Assembly: GCA_021817185.1 (NCBI GenBank)
Contig: JAKAVU010000145.1
Location: 1-7,159, forward strand
Reading direction: 5' to 3'
Length of the DNA: 7,159 bases
Origin: a bacterium
GTDB lineage: Bacteria > Chloroflexota > Dormibacteria > UBA8260 > Bog-877
Position numbers and translations under genes: made by a program. Positions 1 through 5,757 of the stretch are shown here, in pieces (positions within the stretch are counted from its first letter, which is position 1; each line of letters opens with the position of its first letter). The notes beneath the pieces were generated by a model. That model had not been told where the DNA came from and did not search any database. It saw only the letters and a program-made list of their open reading frames with translations.

Positions 1-1
1 A

Positions 2-121
2 CTACGCTGCAGTTTCACCATGCACTGCGAGCGTGGTGACGTCGACTGCGAAATCTGGCTGTCCCCGACCTCCCCGCCCAAGGTTCAGCGGCTCGCGTTC
101 ACCAGCGTCGCCGGCGAGTAG
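2..121 (+). CDS. C-terminal end of an unidentified protein (partial)
   Basis: An open frame enters from the left edge and ends at a TAG at 119-121, giving the last 39 residues of a protein. The tail contains the stretch CEIWLSPTSPPKVQRL. Codons are almost all G- or C-ending, like the confirmed genes of the window, and the stretch has the hydrophobic/polar alternation of terminal beta strands rather than the Arg/Pro/Gly composition of the shadow frames. Similar endings occur in small alpha-beta or beta-lactamase-like proteins, but I do not recognise the family and propose no function. It runs toward the convergent DinB-family gene. Confidence 0.5.
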   Translation, partial: LRCSFTMHCERGDVDCEIWLSPTSPPKVQRLAFTSVAGE

Positions 122-377
122 CCACCGCGGCGGCAAGCGACTCTGGGCCAACCCTGGCGTGCGGGCGCTCATGCCGCGCGATGCCCGCTAGGGTGAACTG
201 ATACGGAGGTTTGGGCCAGGGGCAATCGGCTGGTCGCCGAACCGCATCTGCCCCCAGCGGAGGGCTTGTCGGTGCCCCAGCGCTCTCTCGATGCCCTGAT
301 CCTGCTGGGCCCCTCCAATTCAGCAGCGGTCTCCGGCCAAGCTGAGAGGTGGACTGGGGAGCCGGTCCAGGCGGCGC
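122..377. other. Convergent intergenic region, no supported gene
   Basis: This 256-base gap lies between two genes that point at each other, so transcription ends are expected here. Structures seen are GGGGCA (219-224) with TGCCCC (249-254) enclosing a smaller TCGGC/GCCGA hairpin (226-230 with 236-240), and CTGCTG (302-307) with CAGCAG (321-326). None is followed by a T-run in either direction, so I do not call an intrinsic terminator. A TTG-initiated frame from 266 overlaps the end of the minus-strand gene and is Pro/Gly/Arg-rich; I treat it as non-coding. Confidence 0.5.
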
Positions 378-842
378 CTATCCCCTCCGAGCCAGGAGGA
401 GGTCGCGGGTCAGGTCCATGTGGCCGCGGTGCCGTGCGAGTTCCTCGTAGATGTGGATGAGGGCGCCACCTTGGGTTTTGCCCATCGGCGAACCCCGCAG
501 CTCATCCCCGGGGGAGTTGTTTACCGCGCGATTTGGCTCGGACCCGATTAGGTCCTCTTGCAGTTGCCGCTGGCCCGCCCGGGCCCGGTCGACCAGGTGT
601 TCGACCGAGCCGCTGGCGCGGAATTCCGAAGCGCGGTCGCGTGAGGATGGCCGGCCTGCGACCACGTGCCCTCCCCAGTACTCCATGACGCCCAGGCAAT
701 GGGTGAGGATCGCGTACGGCGAGTTGGAGCCGGGGACGTCCAGCGCCTGGTTGGCGAGCGCATCTCCCAGTTCGAGCACCATGGCGATCATCGCCTGCAG
801 CTGCTCGTCTACAAAATAGAGGTAGTCGTCCTTCGAGATCAT
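378..842 (-). CDS. DinB/DUF664-family putative metalloenzyme
   Basis: This is a 154-residue protein of the DinB-like four-helix-bundle family, which includes thiol-dependent S-transferases acting with mycothiol or bacillithiol and detoxification enzymes. The likely metal triad is visible: His48 in the segment ILTHCLG, and His137 plus His141 in ARHRGHMDL. The latter matches the C-terminal ARHxGHxDLxR signature of DUF664 proteins. Length is normal for the family. The frame is open further upstream to an ATG at 1073, but those 77 residues are Arg/Pro-rich and unlike the family. The ATG at 842 has GGGGGA five bases ahead of it on the minus strand, so I chose it. It is cytoplasmic, with no signal peptide or membrane segment. 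It is transcribed divergently from folE. The substrate and the thiol cofactor cannot be read from sequence. Confidence 0.85.
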   Translation of the reverse strand: MISKDDYLYFVDEQLQAMIAMVLELGDALANQALDVPGSNSPYAILTHCLGVMEYWGGHVVAGRPSSRDRASEFRASGSVEHLVDRARAGQRQLQEDLIGSEPNRAVNNSPGDELRGSPMGKTQGGALIHIYEELARHRGHMDLTRDLLLARRG

Positions 843-884
843 GGTGTCCCCCAAGACGCCCTCGGCACCAGCCCGAGTAGCTCG

Positions 885-890
885 ATTGTA
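885..890 (-). promoter_or_regulatory. Candidate -10 box for the DinB-family gene
   Basis: The minus strand reads TACAAT, five of six matches to TATAAT. A transcript starting about seven bases beyond would have a leader of roughly 35 bases before the ATG at 842. No convincing -35 box lies 15-19 bases upstream, so the promoter would be -10 dependent or need an activator. Confidence 0.35.
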
Positions 891-1052
891 CGGGCCGGCT
901 GTACCCCCTCGGGAGGCACCCTTGGGTGTTGCCGGATCGGGATGGGGATCGCGGGCCTTGCGGCTGCGCGGTCGGCCGGGCGAATGGTCGGATGGGGCTC
1001 GGCGAACGCCTGGGTGACCCACATCCGAGCGGTCACGAACGGCAGGTGAAAC

Positions 1053-1058
1053 TACAAT
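1053..1058 (+). promoter_or_regulatory. Candidate -10 box for the folE operon
   Basis: TACAAT on the plus strand matches TATAAT at five of six positions, an unusually AT-rich hexamer for this DNA. It would give a leader of about 90 bases before the folE start at 1153. No TTGACA-like hexamer sits at the usual spacing, so confidence is limited. Confidence 0.35.
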
Positions 1059-1152
1059 CAGAACCTCAGCCACCAGCCTGCCCGGCCGGTGTCGCGACCC
1101 CGTCGTGGGTGGCCCCCGATGTTTACGTTGTTCCGGATTGGGAGACTTCCGA

Positions 1153-1815
1153 GTGAGCGATAGCGAAGATCCGACCGCGGTCCGACTCGGCCGTGATCAC
1201 CTCTGGACGGGAGCTCGACCGCGACAACTGGACGCCGAGGTTGTGGCCCGCCTGGAGGAACACGCCGCAGAGATCCTGCGCACCCTGGGCATGAACTTCG
1301 ACACTCCGGGCACGCGCAACACGCCTCGACGCTTCGTCAGGGCGCTCGTGGATGCCACCGTGGGGTATGACGGCGATCCCAAGTTGCTCACCATCTTCCC
1401 GACGGAGTGTCAGGGCGGGCCCGACTGCAGGATCAGCCAGATCATCGAGGGCCCGATACCTTTCTATTCACTTTGCGAGCATCACTCCCTGCCCTTCCAT
1501 GGATTCGCCCACGTCGCCTACATCGCGCATGAGCACATCGTCGGACTCTCCAAACTCACCCGGCTGGTCAACGTGTATGCGCGGCGGTTCACGGTTCAGG
1601 AGCGGGTGGGCCAGGAGATCGCGGACTGGATGGTGGATCAGCTGCGACCCCACGGAGTCGCGGTCCACCTGTCCGCCACGCACCTCTGCACCAGGATGCG
1701 CGGGGTACGTAATGAGACCACCCGCACCAACAGCTCCGTCTGGCGAGGCGCCTACGAGGAGGATGCGGCGCTGCGGGCAGAGTTCCTTACCACTGTGGGC
1801 CGAGGCCTCGGGTAG
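1153..1815 (+). CDS. folE: GTP cyclohydrolase I
   Basis: It converts GTP to 7,8-dihydroneopterin triphosphate, the entry step to folate, biopterin-type and other pterin cofactors. From the GTG start the protein has 220 residues, typical for the family. The zinc site is intact: Cys108 and His111 in SLCEHH and Cys179 in HLCTRMRG. The catalytic-type histidines His110 and His177 are also present. Other hallmarks are GLSKLTRLVNVYARRFTVQER (132-152), with the Lys and Arg residues of the nucleotide pocket, and a C-terminal RGAY..D.ALRAEFL. The frame is open to an ATG at 1105, but GTG 1153 has GGGAG at 1140-1144 with an eight-base spacer and begins at a normal family length. It is the first gene of a tight operon: its TAG overlaps the GTG of the next gene by one base. 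The following two genes are pterin- or pyrimidine-type reductases rather than the usual folP/folB/folK. Confidence 0.96.
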   Translation: MSDSEDPTAVRLGRDHLWTGARPRQLDAEVVARLEEHAAEILRTLGMNFDTPGTRNTPRRFVRALVDATVGYDGDPKLLTIFPTECQGGPDCRISQIIEGPIPFYSLCEHHSLPFHGFAHVAYIAHEHIVGLSKLTRLVNVYARRFTVQERVGQEIADWMVDQLRPHGVAVHLSATHLCTRMRGVRNETTRTNSSVWRGAYEEDAALRAEFLTTVGRGLG

Positions 1816-2504
1816 TGAGGGAGCTCACCGTCGTCGCGGGCGCCGCCGGATCCCTCGGGCGGGCGGTCGTCGAGGTGCTGGCCGCCGGGACGACCACGGT
1901 CGTGGCGGTGGGCAGGCCCGGATTTGAGGAGGTGGCAGAGCCCACCAGCGGCAAGAGGGGCGCTGTGGTCCGGCTGGGGGCTGACCTCATCGACCCAGAT
2001 TCGGTCGCCTCGCTCTGGCGCCGCATCGATGGGCTTGGCGAAGTGGTGGCCGCGGTCAATCTGGTGGGCGGCTTTCAGGTCGGCACCGTCGCCGACACCA
2101 CCTGGCCGACCTACCGCGAAAGCCTTCAGGTGAATCTCGACTCAGCCTGGCTGGCGTGCCGGGAGGCAGCGCCGCGCCTCGCCCAGCGAGGCGCGGGTGC
2201 CATTGTCAATGTGAGCTCCAGAGCTGCCAGGGTCGCAGGCGCCCAGAGCGCCGCCTACGCGGTCGCCAAGGCCGGAGTGGTTCGACTCACCGAGGTCCTC
2301 GCCGCGGAGCTGGCGCCTCACCGGGTGAGGGTGAACGCCGTGCTGCCGTCGGTGATAGACACTCCCTCGAATCGGGACCGCCTGGGCGGGGACAGCACCC
2401 GCGCGGTCCCTCCCCAGGCCATCGCCAGGGTCATCGCGTTCCTGCTTGGGCCGGACGGGTGGCCGATCAGCGGCGGCGCGATCCCGGTGTATGGCTGGAG
2501 CTGA
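1815..2504 (+). CDS. SDR-family reductase, dihydropteridine-reductase-like
   Basis: This is a classical short-chain dehydrogenase/reductase of 229 residues with one Rossmann domain and no extra domains. Visible motifs are the dinucleotide-binding GAAGSLG (9-15), NLVGG (82-86), Asn107, Ser135 in IVNVSS, and the catalytic Tyr148/Lys152 in YAVAK. After the active site it reads VLPSVIDTPSNR (176-187) and ends with a hydrophobic GGAIPVYG. The LPxxxDTPxNR pattern resembles quinoid dihydropteridine reductase (QDPR) and a group of bacterial SDRs close to it. The start is a GTG overlapping the folE stop (TAGTG) with no clear Shine-Dalgarno, implying translational coupling to folE. That linkage makes a pterin substrate plausible, for example reduction of a dihydropteridine. 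Substrate and NADH/NADPH preference are inferred, and a generic SDR role cannot be excluded. Confidence 0.88.
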   Translation: MRELTVVAGAAGSLGRAVVEVLAAGTTTVVAVGRPGFEEVAEPTSGKRGAVVRLGADLIDPDSVASLWRRIDGLGEVVAAVNLVGGFQVGTVADTTWPTYRESLQVNLDSAWLACREAAPRLAQRGAGAIVNVSSRAARVAGAQSAAYAVAKAGVVRLTEVLAAELAPHRVRVNAVLPSVIDTPSNRDRLGGDSTRAVPPQAIARVIAFLLGPDGWPISGGAIPVYGWS

Positions 2505-3318
2505 TCTCGTGGAGCTGCTGTTCCAGGCCAGCGGGCTCGCCGAGTATCCGCTGCCGGAGCCACTCCGCGCCCACTACGGCGGTGGACTGGGCTTCTCTGA
2601 ACCGCTGTGGTACGCCAATTTCGTCTCCAGCCTCGACGGGGTGGTCAGGGTGCCGGGCAGGATGCATGTGGGATCGCTGCTCTCGGGCCACAGCCAGGCC
2701 GACCGGTTCTCAATGGCTTTGCTGCGAGCGTGCGCGGATGCGGTTGTGGTCGGCGCCGGGACTTTGCGCGACAGTCCCGGCACCAAGTGGACCGCGGAGC
2801 GGGCGTATCCATCCTTGGCCCCGGAGTTCCAGGAGCTCAGGCGCCGGCTGCGCAGAGCGGCCGAACCGCAGCTGGTGGTCGTGGTGGGCTCAGGAGACCT
2901 GGACCCTGAGCACCCCGCCCTCCAAGGGCCTGCGCTGGTGGTGGCGCCCGAGTCGAGGCTGCCCGTTCTGAGGCACCGGCTCGCATCCGCAGTTGGCTGG
3001 CTGGGGTACGCGGACACCCGCATGGATTGGCAGTGGCTGGCCACCGAACTCCAACATCGCGGCCACCGCGCGGTGCTGACCGAAGCTGGGCCGACCTCCA
3101 TGGGGCAGCTTCTCCAACTCTCCCTGGTCGATGAGCTGTTCCTCACCCTTTCTCCGGCCGTGGCCGGTAGGCCGGCCCAGGCAGGCCGTGCCGGCTTCGC
3201 AGGCAGTGTTGACCTCCTTGGGGAGGGGATCCCGCCAGCCCATCTGTTGGCGGTGCGGCGGGCTGGCGACCACCTCCTCCTGCGCTACCGGCTGCGACAG
3301 CCGGCGCCCCAACCATGA
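2491..3318 (+). CDS. Stand-alone RibD C-terminal (DHFR-fold) reductase
   Basis: The protein (275 residues from ATG 2491) belongs to the RibD_C/pyrimidine reductase family, which shares the dihydrofolate-reductase fold. Landmarks are NFVSSLDGVV (43-52), VVVGAGTLRDSP (85-96) for NADPH binding, TEAGPTSMGQLL (197-208) and LVDELFLTLSPAVAG (212-226). The N-terminal zinc deaminase domain of bifunctional RibD is absent. Family members reduce a ribosylamino-pyrimidine in riboflavin synthesis; from established literature, the mycobacterial homologue Rv2671 can also reduce dihydrofolate. The ATG overlaps the SDR gene by 14 bases and lacks a good Shine-Dalgarno. An in-frame GTG at 2509 has TGGAG eight bases upstream and may be the true start, giving 269 residues. 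The position behind folE and a dihydropteridine-reductase-like SDR favours a pterin or folate substrate, but no other riboflavin genes are here to test this. Confidence 0.9.
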   Translation: MAGADLVELLFQASGLAEYPLPEPLRAHYGGGLGFSEPLWYANFVSSLDGVVRVPGRMHVGSLLSGHSQADRFSMALLRACADAVVVGAGTLRDSPGTKWTAERAYPSLAPEFQELRRRLRRAAEPQLVVVVGSGDLDPEHPALQGPALVVAPESRLPVLRHRLASAVGWLGYADTRMDWQWLATELQHRGHRAVLTEAGPTSMGQLLQLSLVDELFLTLSPAVAGRPAQAGRAGFAGSVDLLGEGIPPAHLLAVRRAGDHLLLRYRLRQPAPQP

Positions 3319-3349
3319 GCTGGCCGAGTCGGCCGGCTCGTGGTTGCGG

Positions 3350-3378
3350 TTGCGCTAGGAGATGGCCATTGCTAGAGT
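3350..3378 (+). promoter_or_regulatory. Sigma-70-type promoter for the rsgA transcript
   Basis: TTGCGC at 3350-3355 and TAGAGT at 3373-3378 are separated by exactly 17 bases. The -10 is preceded by TGC, giving an extended -10 (TGnTAGAGT), and fits the actinobacterial TAGRRT consensus. Transcription would begin near 3385, leaving a leader of about 165 bases before rsgA. It lies in the gap after the folE operon, so rsgA has its own promoter. No intrinsic terminator with a T-run separates the two units. Confidence 0.6.
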
Positions 3379-3422
3379 GGGCTTTCAAGTCGGCCACGCT
3401 GGAGTTCGAGGAGGTGAGTTCA

Positions 3423-3512
3423 ATGGCTTGTGATCTCAGATCGCCGCTCTCGCACTTCCGAACTGACAGCACCACAAGTGCCCGGCTTTCTCTGGTGGCA
3501 TCTCCCATCTGA
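3423..3512 (+). CDS. Putative 29-residue leader peptide upstream of rsgA
   Basis: ATG 3423 is preceded by AGGAGGTGA (3409-3417), a near-perfect Shine-Dalgarno at correct spacing, and the frame ends at TGA 3510-3512. The peptide is rich in Ser and Thr (nine of 29) with a DSTTS run at residues 15-19 and a Cys at position 3. Its codons are much less G/C-ending than those of neighbouring genes (TGT, AGA, ACA, AGT, CTT, TCT occur), so it is not an ordinary gene. It is either a translated leader with slow codons or a chance frame behind a strong ribosome-binding site. Its last codons fall inside the hairpin at 3478-3529. I do not recognise it as a known leader-peptide family. Confidence 0.4.
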   Translation: MACDLRSPLSHFRTDSTTSARLSLVASPI

Positions 3513-3529
3513 GCCTTGCGGCCGGGCAC
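3478..3529 (+). promoter_or_regulatory. Long stem-loop in the rsgA leader
   Basis: GTGCCCGGC (3478-3486) pairs perfectly with GCCGGGCAC (3521-3529). Inside it, CTC-T-GGTGG (3490-3498) pairs with CCATC-T-GAG (3505-3513) around a six-base loop, with one T-T mismatch and one G-T pair. The stop codon of the upstream ORF (3510-3512) is within the inner stem, so a translating ribosome would melt the structure. There is no T-run after it, so it is not a standard intrinsic terminator. Confidence 0.5.
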
Positions 3530-3544
3530 CTCCCACTAGGAGGT
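3528..3544 (+). promoter_or_regulatory. Hairpin sequestering the rsgA Shine-Dalgarno
   Basis: ACCTCC (3528-3533) pairs perfectly with GGAGGT (3539-3544) around the five-base loop CACTA, burying the AGGAGG ribosome-binding site that serves TTG 3550. Its left arm shares two bases with the right arm of the larger stem-loop at 3478-3529, and the same CACCTCC (3527-3533) can also pair with GGAGGTG (3410-3416) of the upstream ORF. Mutually exclusive folds are therefore possible. Structure in the cell is inferred. Confidence 0.45.
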
Positions 3545-3549
3545 CGTCC

Positions 3550-4608
3550 TTGACCGCTCGCTTGCTGCAAGACTTCGCATCACTGGAACCCCTGGGCTGG
3601 GACGATGAGCGCGCCCGCGAACTGGCGCTGATCGCGGCTCCAAAGTCCGCGGTCGGTCGGGTGTCGCGCATCGACCGCCGCTGCTGCACGGTGCTCACTC
3701 CCACACCGGTTCGCGCCGGCTATCAGGGGTTCCACATAGCAACGGGGGATTGGGTGGTCATGTCGCCCGGGCCTGGCTCTGTAGGTGAGCAAAGGGTGGT
3801 CGGGTTGCTTGCGCGCCGATCAGCCTTTCTCCGTCGAGGGGCGGGCGCCGCGACCGAAGCCCAGGTGGTGGCCGCCAACGTCGACAGAGCGCTGCTGGTG
3901 CATGCACTGGACCGGGAGCTCAACCCGCATGCTCTGCAGCGCTATCTGGCCTTGGCCTGGGACAGTGGCGCCCGCCCGGTGGTCGTGCTCTCCAAGGCGG
4001 ACTGTCGCGCGCCCAACGAGCTCCGCCATCTGGTCGAGCTCGCCGCGCGGGTGGCCGGGGGGGCCGGGGTGGTCACCTCCAGCACCGTAACCGGCGATGG
4101 GCTCCAGGAGCTGCGCGATCAGCACCTCAAGCCGGGCCTGACCGTTGCTCTGATCGGGCCGTCCGGAGCCGGAAAGTCCAGCTTGGTAAACGCGCTGACC
4201 GAGTCGCTGTCCATGCCCACCGGAGCGGTGCGGTCGGACGGTAAGGGGAGGCACACCACCACCCACCGGGAGTTGCTGGTGGTCCCCGGGGGCGGCATAT
4301 TGCTGGACACCCCGGGCATGCGATCCGTCGGGCTGTGGTTGCAGAACGATGGGTTGGAGGTCGCCTTCGCGGAGGTCGAGCGGCTCGCCGCCGACTGTAA
4401 GTTCAGAGACTGCGCTCACCGAACCGAACCCGGGTGCGCCGTCTCCGCGGCCGTGGCGGCCGGGACGATCACCTCGGACCGGGTTCTGAGCTGGCAGAAG
4501 CTGAAGACGGAGAGAGCGGCGGTGGCCGCCAAGCGGGCGCAACCCGGTGGGAGACGAAAGCGGGGGCACTCTGGGAAGGCTGGTCTCTGCGGTCCGGCTC
4601 ACCGCTGA
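3550..4608 (+). CDS. rsgA: Small-subunit ribosome biogenesis GTPase RsgA
   Basis: RsgA is a late 30S-assembly GTPase, stimulated by ribosomes. The 352-residue protein shows the family's order: an N-terminal OB-fold region (about 30-100), a circularly permuted GTPase domain, and a zinc knuckle. The G motifs appear permuted: G4 LSKAD (147-151), G1 GPSGAGKSS (203-211), G2 HTTT (235-238) and G3 DTPG (253-256). The zinc ligands are Cys283, Cys288, His290 and Cys296 in CX4CXHX5C. The tail is Lys/Arg-rich, suited to rRNA contact. The G4 asparagine is replaced by Ser, a position that varies in this family. I chose TTG 3550 because AGGAGG (3538-3543) lies six bases upstream and LEPLGWDD then sits near the N-terminus as usual. 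An in-frame GTG at 3430 would add 40 residues. A hairpin over the Shine-Dalgarno suggests translational control. Confidence 0.95.
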   Translation: MTARLLQDFASLEPLGWDDERARELALIAAPKSAVGRVSRIDRRCCTVLTPTPVRAGYQGFHIATGDWVVMSPGPGSVGEQRVVGLLARRSAFLRRGAGAATEAQVVAANVDRALLVHALDRELNPHALQRYLALAWDSGARPVVVLSKADCRAPNELRHLVELAARVAGGAGVVTSSTVTGDGLQELRDQHLKPGLTVALIGPSGAGKSSLVNALTESLSMPTGAVRSDGKGRHTTTHRELLVVPGGGILLDTPGMRSVGLWLQNDGLEVAFAEVERLAADCKFRDCAHRTEPGCAVSAAVAAGTITSDRVLSWQKLKTERAAVAAKRAQPGGRRKRGHSGKAGLCGPAHR

Positions 4609-4630
4609 GGGACGTCGGGCACGCGTCTGG

Positions 4631-4636
4631 TAGCTT
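4631..4636 (+). promoter_or_regulatory. Candidate -10 box for a leaderless oxidoreductase mRNA
   Basis: TAGCTT (TANNNT type) ends eight bases before the ATG at 4645, and there is no convincing Shine-Dalgarno in the 36-base gap after rsgA. This spacing is typical of leaderless transcripts in actinobacteria and relatives. No clear -35 is present, so read-through from rsgA remains equally possible. Confidence 0.3.
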
Positions 4637-4644
4637 GAGCGCAC

Positions 4645-5754
4645 ATGGATCTCCCCGTGGCGGTTGTGGGAGGGGGCCCGATCGGCTGTGCGGTGGGGCT
4701 GATGATCCCGAGCGCGACCGTCTTCGACGCCCGCCAGTACCCGCGCGACAAACCCTGTGGCGAGGGTCTCATGCCGGCGGGGGCGGCCATTCTGGAGTCG
4801 CTGGGCATCTCCCTTCAGCAGGCTGGATTTCCAACCATCGCCGGGGTGCGCTACCGTCTACCCGGAGGCGAGTCGGTCCGCAGCGACTTCCGCGAGGGAT
4901 GCGGCTTCGGGACCAGGCGCTTGCGCTTGGACGCCCTCCTGGCATCGCGCGCCAAGGTCGTCACCGGGGTCCGGGTCCTGGGCATGCGGGTCCTGGAGGA
5001 CCGAGTCGAGCTGCAAACTTCAACGGGTACCATATCCGCCGGTACCGTGATCGGAGCCGACGGCCTCCGCTCGACCGTCTCACGTCTCATGGGGTGGACC
5101 GGTGTACCAAGGGGGCGCCATCGCTTCGGCGTGGTGGGACACTTGGCCACCCCCACAATGATCCCCGACGTCGAAGTGACCCTGTTTGGCGAGGTCGAGA
5201 CCTACCTTGCCCCGGCGGGGAAAGAAGAGGTGCTCTTCGCGGTTCTGGGACCCCGGGGCTGCCTCCGGGACCGCGGCGGTTCGGTTCAGGGTACCTACCG
5301 GCGCCTCCTCGGGTCCGCCCGACCGGATCTGCGCACGGCTCCGCTGGTTGGCCGCCTGAGCGGAGCTGGACCCTTCTTCGTAAGGCCGCGAGCGGTGTCC
5401 TGCGCTCGCGTCTTCCTGGTCGGAGATGCCGCGGGGTTCCTCGATCCTGTGACCGGCGACGCCATGACCGCCGGGCTGCAGCAGGCACGGTGGTTGGCGC
5501 GGCTTCTCACCGACGACCCCGCGTCAGCTCCGGCCCGATATCGGGCCCTCTGCCACCATCAGTGGAGAAGGCGGCTGCTGGTCACGCGCATGGCACTCCG
5601 CCTGGGTGGCTCCGATACCCTGAGTCGCCGAGCGGTTCACGGGTTGCGGCGTCGCCCCGTCGCCCTCCAGCGGCTGCTCACGGTGAACCAGGGGCTCGCG
5701 GGCGTGGGGCTTCTGCGCCCTCTGGACTGGGCTGCCCTGTTGGGCCTCGCTTAG
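4645..5754 (+). CDS. FAD-dependent oxidoreductase, geranylgeranyl-reductase/PHBH-like
   Basis: This 369-residue flavoprotein belongs to the p-hydroxybenzoate-hydroxylase-fold superfamily. The FAD-binding motifs are GGGPIG (9-14), an acidic residue after the second strand (Asp28), DKPCGEGLMPAG (35-46; the PCGE motif shared with geranylgeranyl reductases), GADGLRST (137-144) and the second FAD motif GDAAGFLDPVTGDAM (260-274). The first Rossmann helix is a few residues shorter than usual. There is no signal peptide or strong membrane segment. It ends three bases before a type III polyketide synthase, so the two are surely co-expressed. In other bacteria flavoproteins beside such synthases hydroxylate or oxidise the resorcinol or pyrone product (SrsC in Streptomyces griseus is the known precedent), and that is the likely job here. 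Reduction of an isoprenoid double bond, as in geranylgeranyl reductases, is the main alternative. There is no clear ribosome-binding site. Confidence 0.87.
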   Translation: MDLPVAVVGGGPIGCAVGLMIPSATVFDARQYPRDKPCGEGLMPAGAAILESLGISLQQAGFPTIAGVRYRLPGGESVRSDFREGCGFGTRRLRLDALLASRAKVVTGVRVLGMRVLEDRVELQTSTGTISAGTVIGADGLRSTVSRLMGWTGVPRGRHRFGVVGHLATPTMIPDVEVTLFGEVETYLAPAGKEEVLFAVLGPRGCLRDRGGSVQGTYRRLLGSARPDLRTAPLVGRLSGAGPFFVRPRAVSCARVFLVGDAAGFLDPVTGDAMTAGLQQARWLARLLTDDPASAPARYRALCHHQWRRRLLVTRMALRLGGSDTLSRRAVHGLRRRPVALQRLLTVNQGLAGVGLLRPLDWAALLGLA

Positions 5755-5757
5755 CCG

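Larger units (their letters stand above)
843..1152. other. Divergent intergenic region between the DinB gene and folE
   Basis: This 310-base region holds no supported gene. It carries one TACAAT hexamer on each strand (minus 885-890, plus 1053-1058), suggesting divergent promoters. Two small palindromes lie side by side just upstream of the minus-strand hexamer: CCTCGGGAGG at 907-916 and CACCCTTGGGTG at 917-928. They occupy the expected -35 area of that promoter and could be an operator, but both are short and could be chance in GC-rich DNA. The several frames crossing the region are low-complexity and unlike any family I know. Confidence 0.5.

Noticed and set aside
843..1073. N-terminal extension of the DinB-family protein to an ATG at 1073
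   Set aside because: The 77 extra residues are Arg/Pro-rich and unlike the family; the ATG at 842 has a good Shine-Dalgarno and gives normal length.
2156..2971. A 271-codon plus-strand frame over the SDR/RibD_C junction
   Set aside because: Out of frame with both clear enzymes, low-complexity Arg/Gly/Ser translation.
3288..3304. Hairpin CCGGCT/AGCCGG at the end of the RibD_C gene as a terminator
   Set aside because: Only six base pairs, inside the coding sequence and without a following T-run.
3398..3412. GAGTTCGAG as a tRNA T-loop
   Set aside because: No acceptor stem, anticodon arm or D arm can be assembled around it.
3385..3549. Known metabolite riboswitch in the rsgA leader
   Set aside because: I looked for conserved cores of common classes and recognised none; the hairpins are better explained by Shine-Dalgarno pairing and the leader ORF.
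3820..4644. A 274-codon minus-strand frame opposite rsgA
   Set aside because: Antisense shadow of a well-supported rsgA; its composition is biased and no domain is recognisable.
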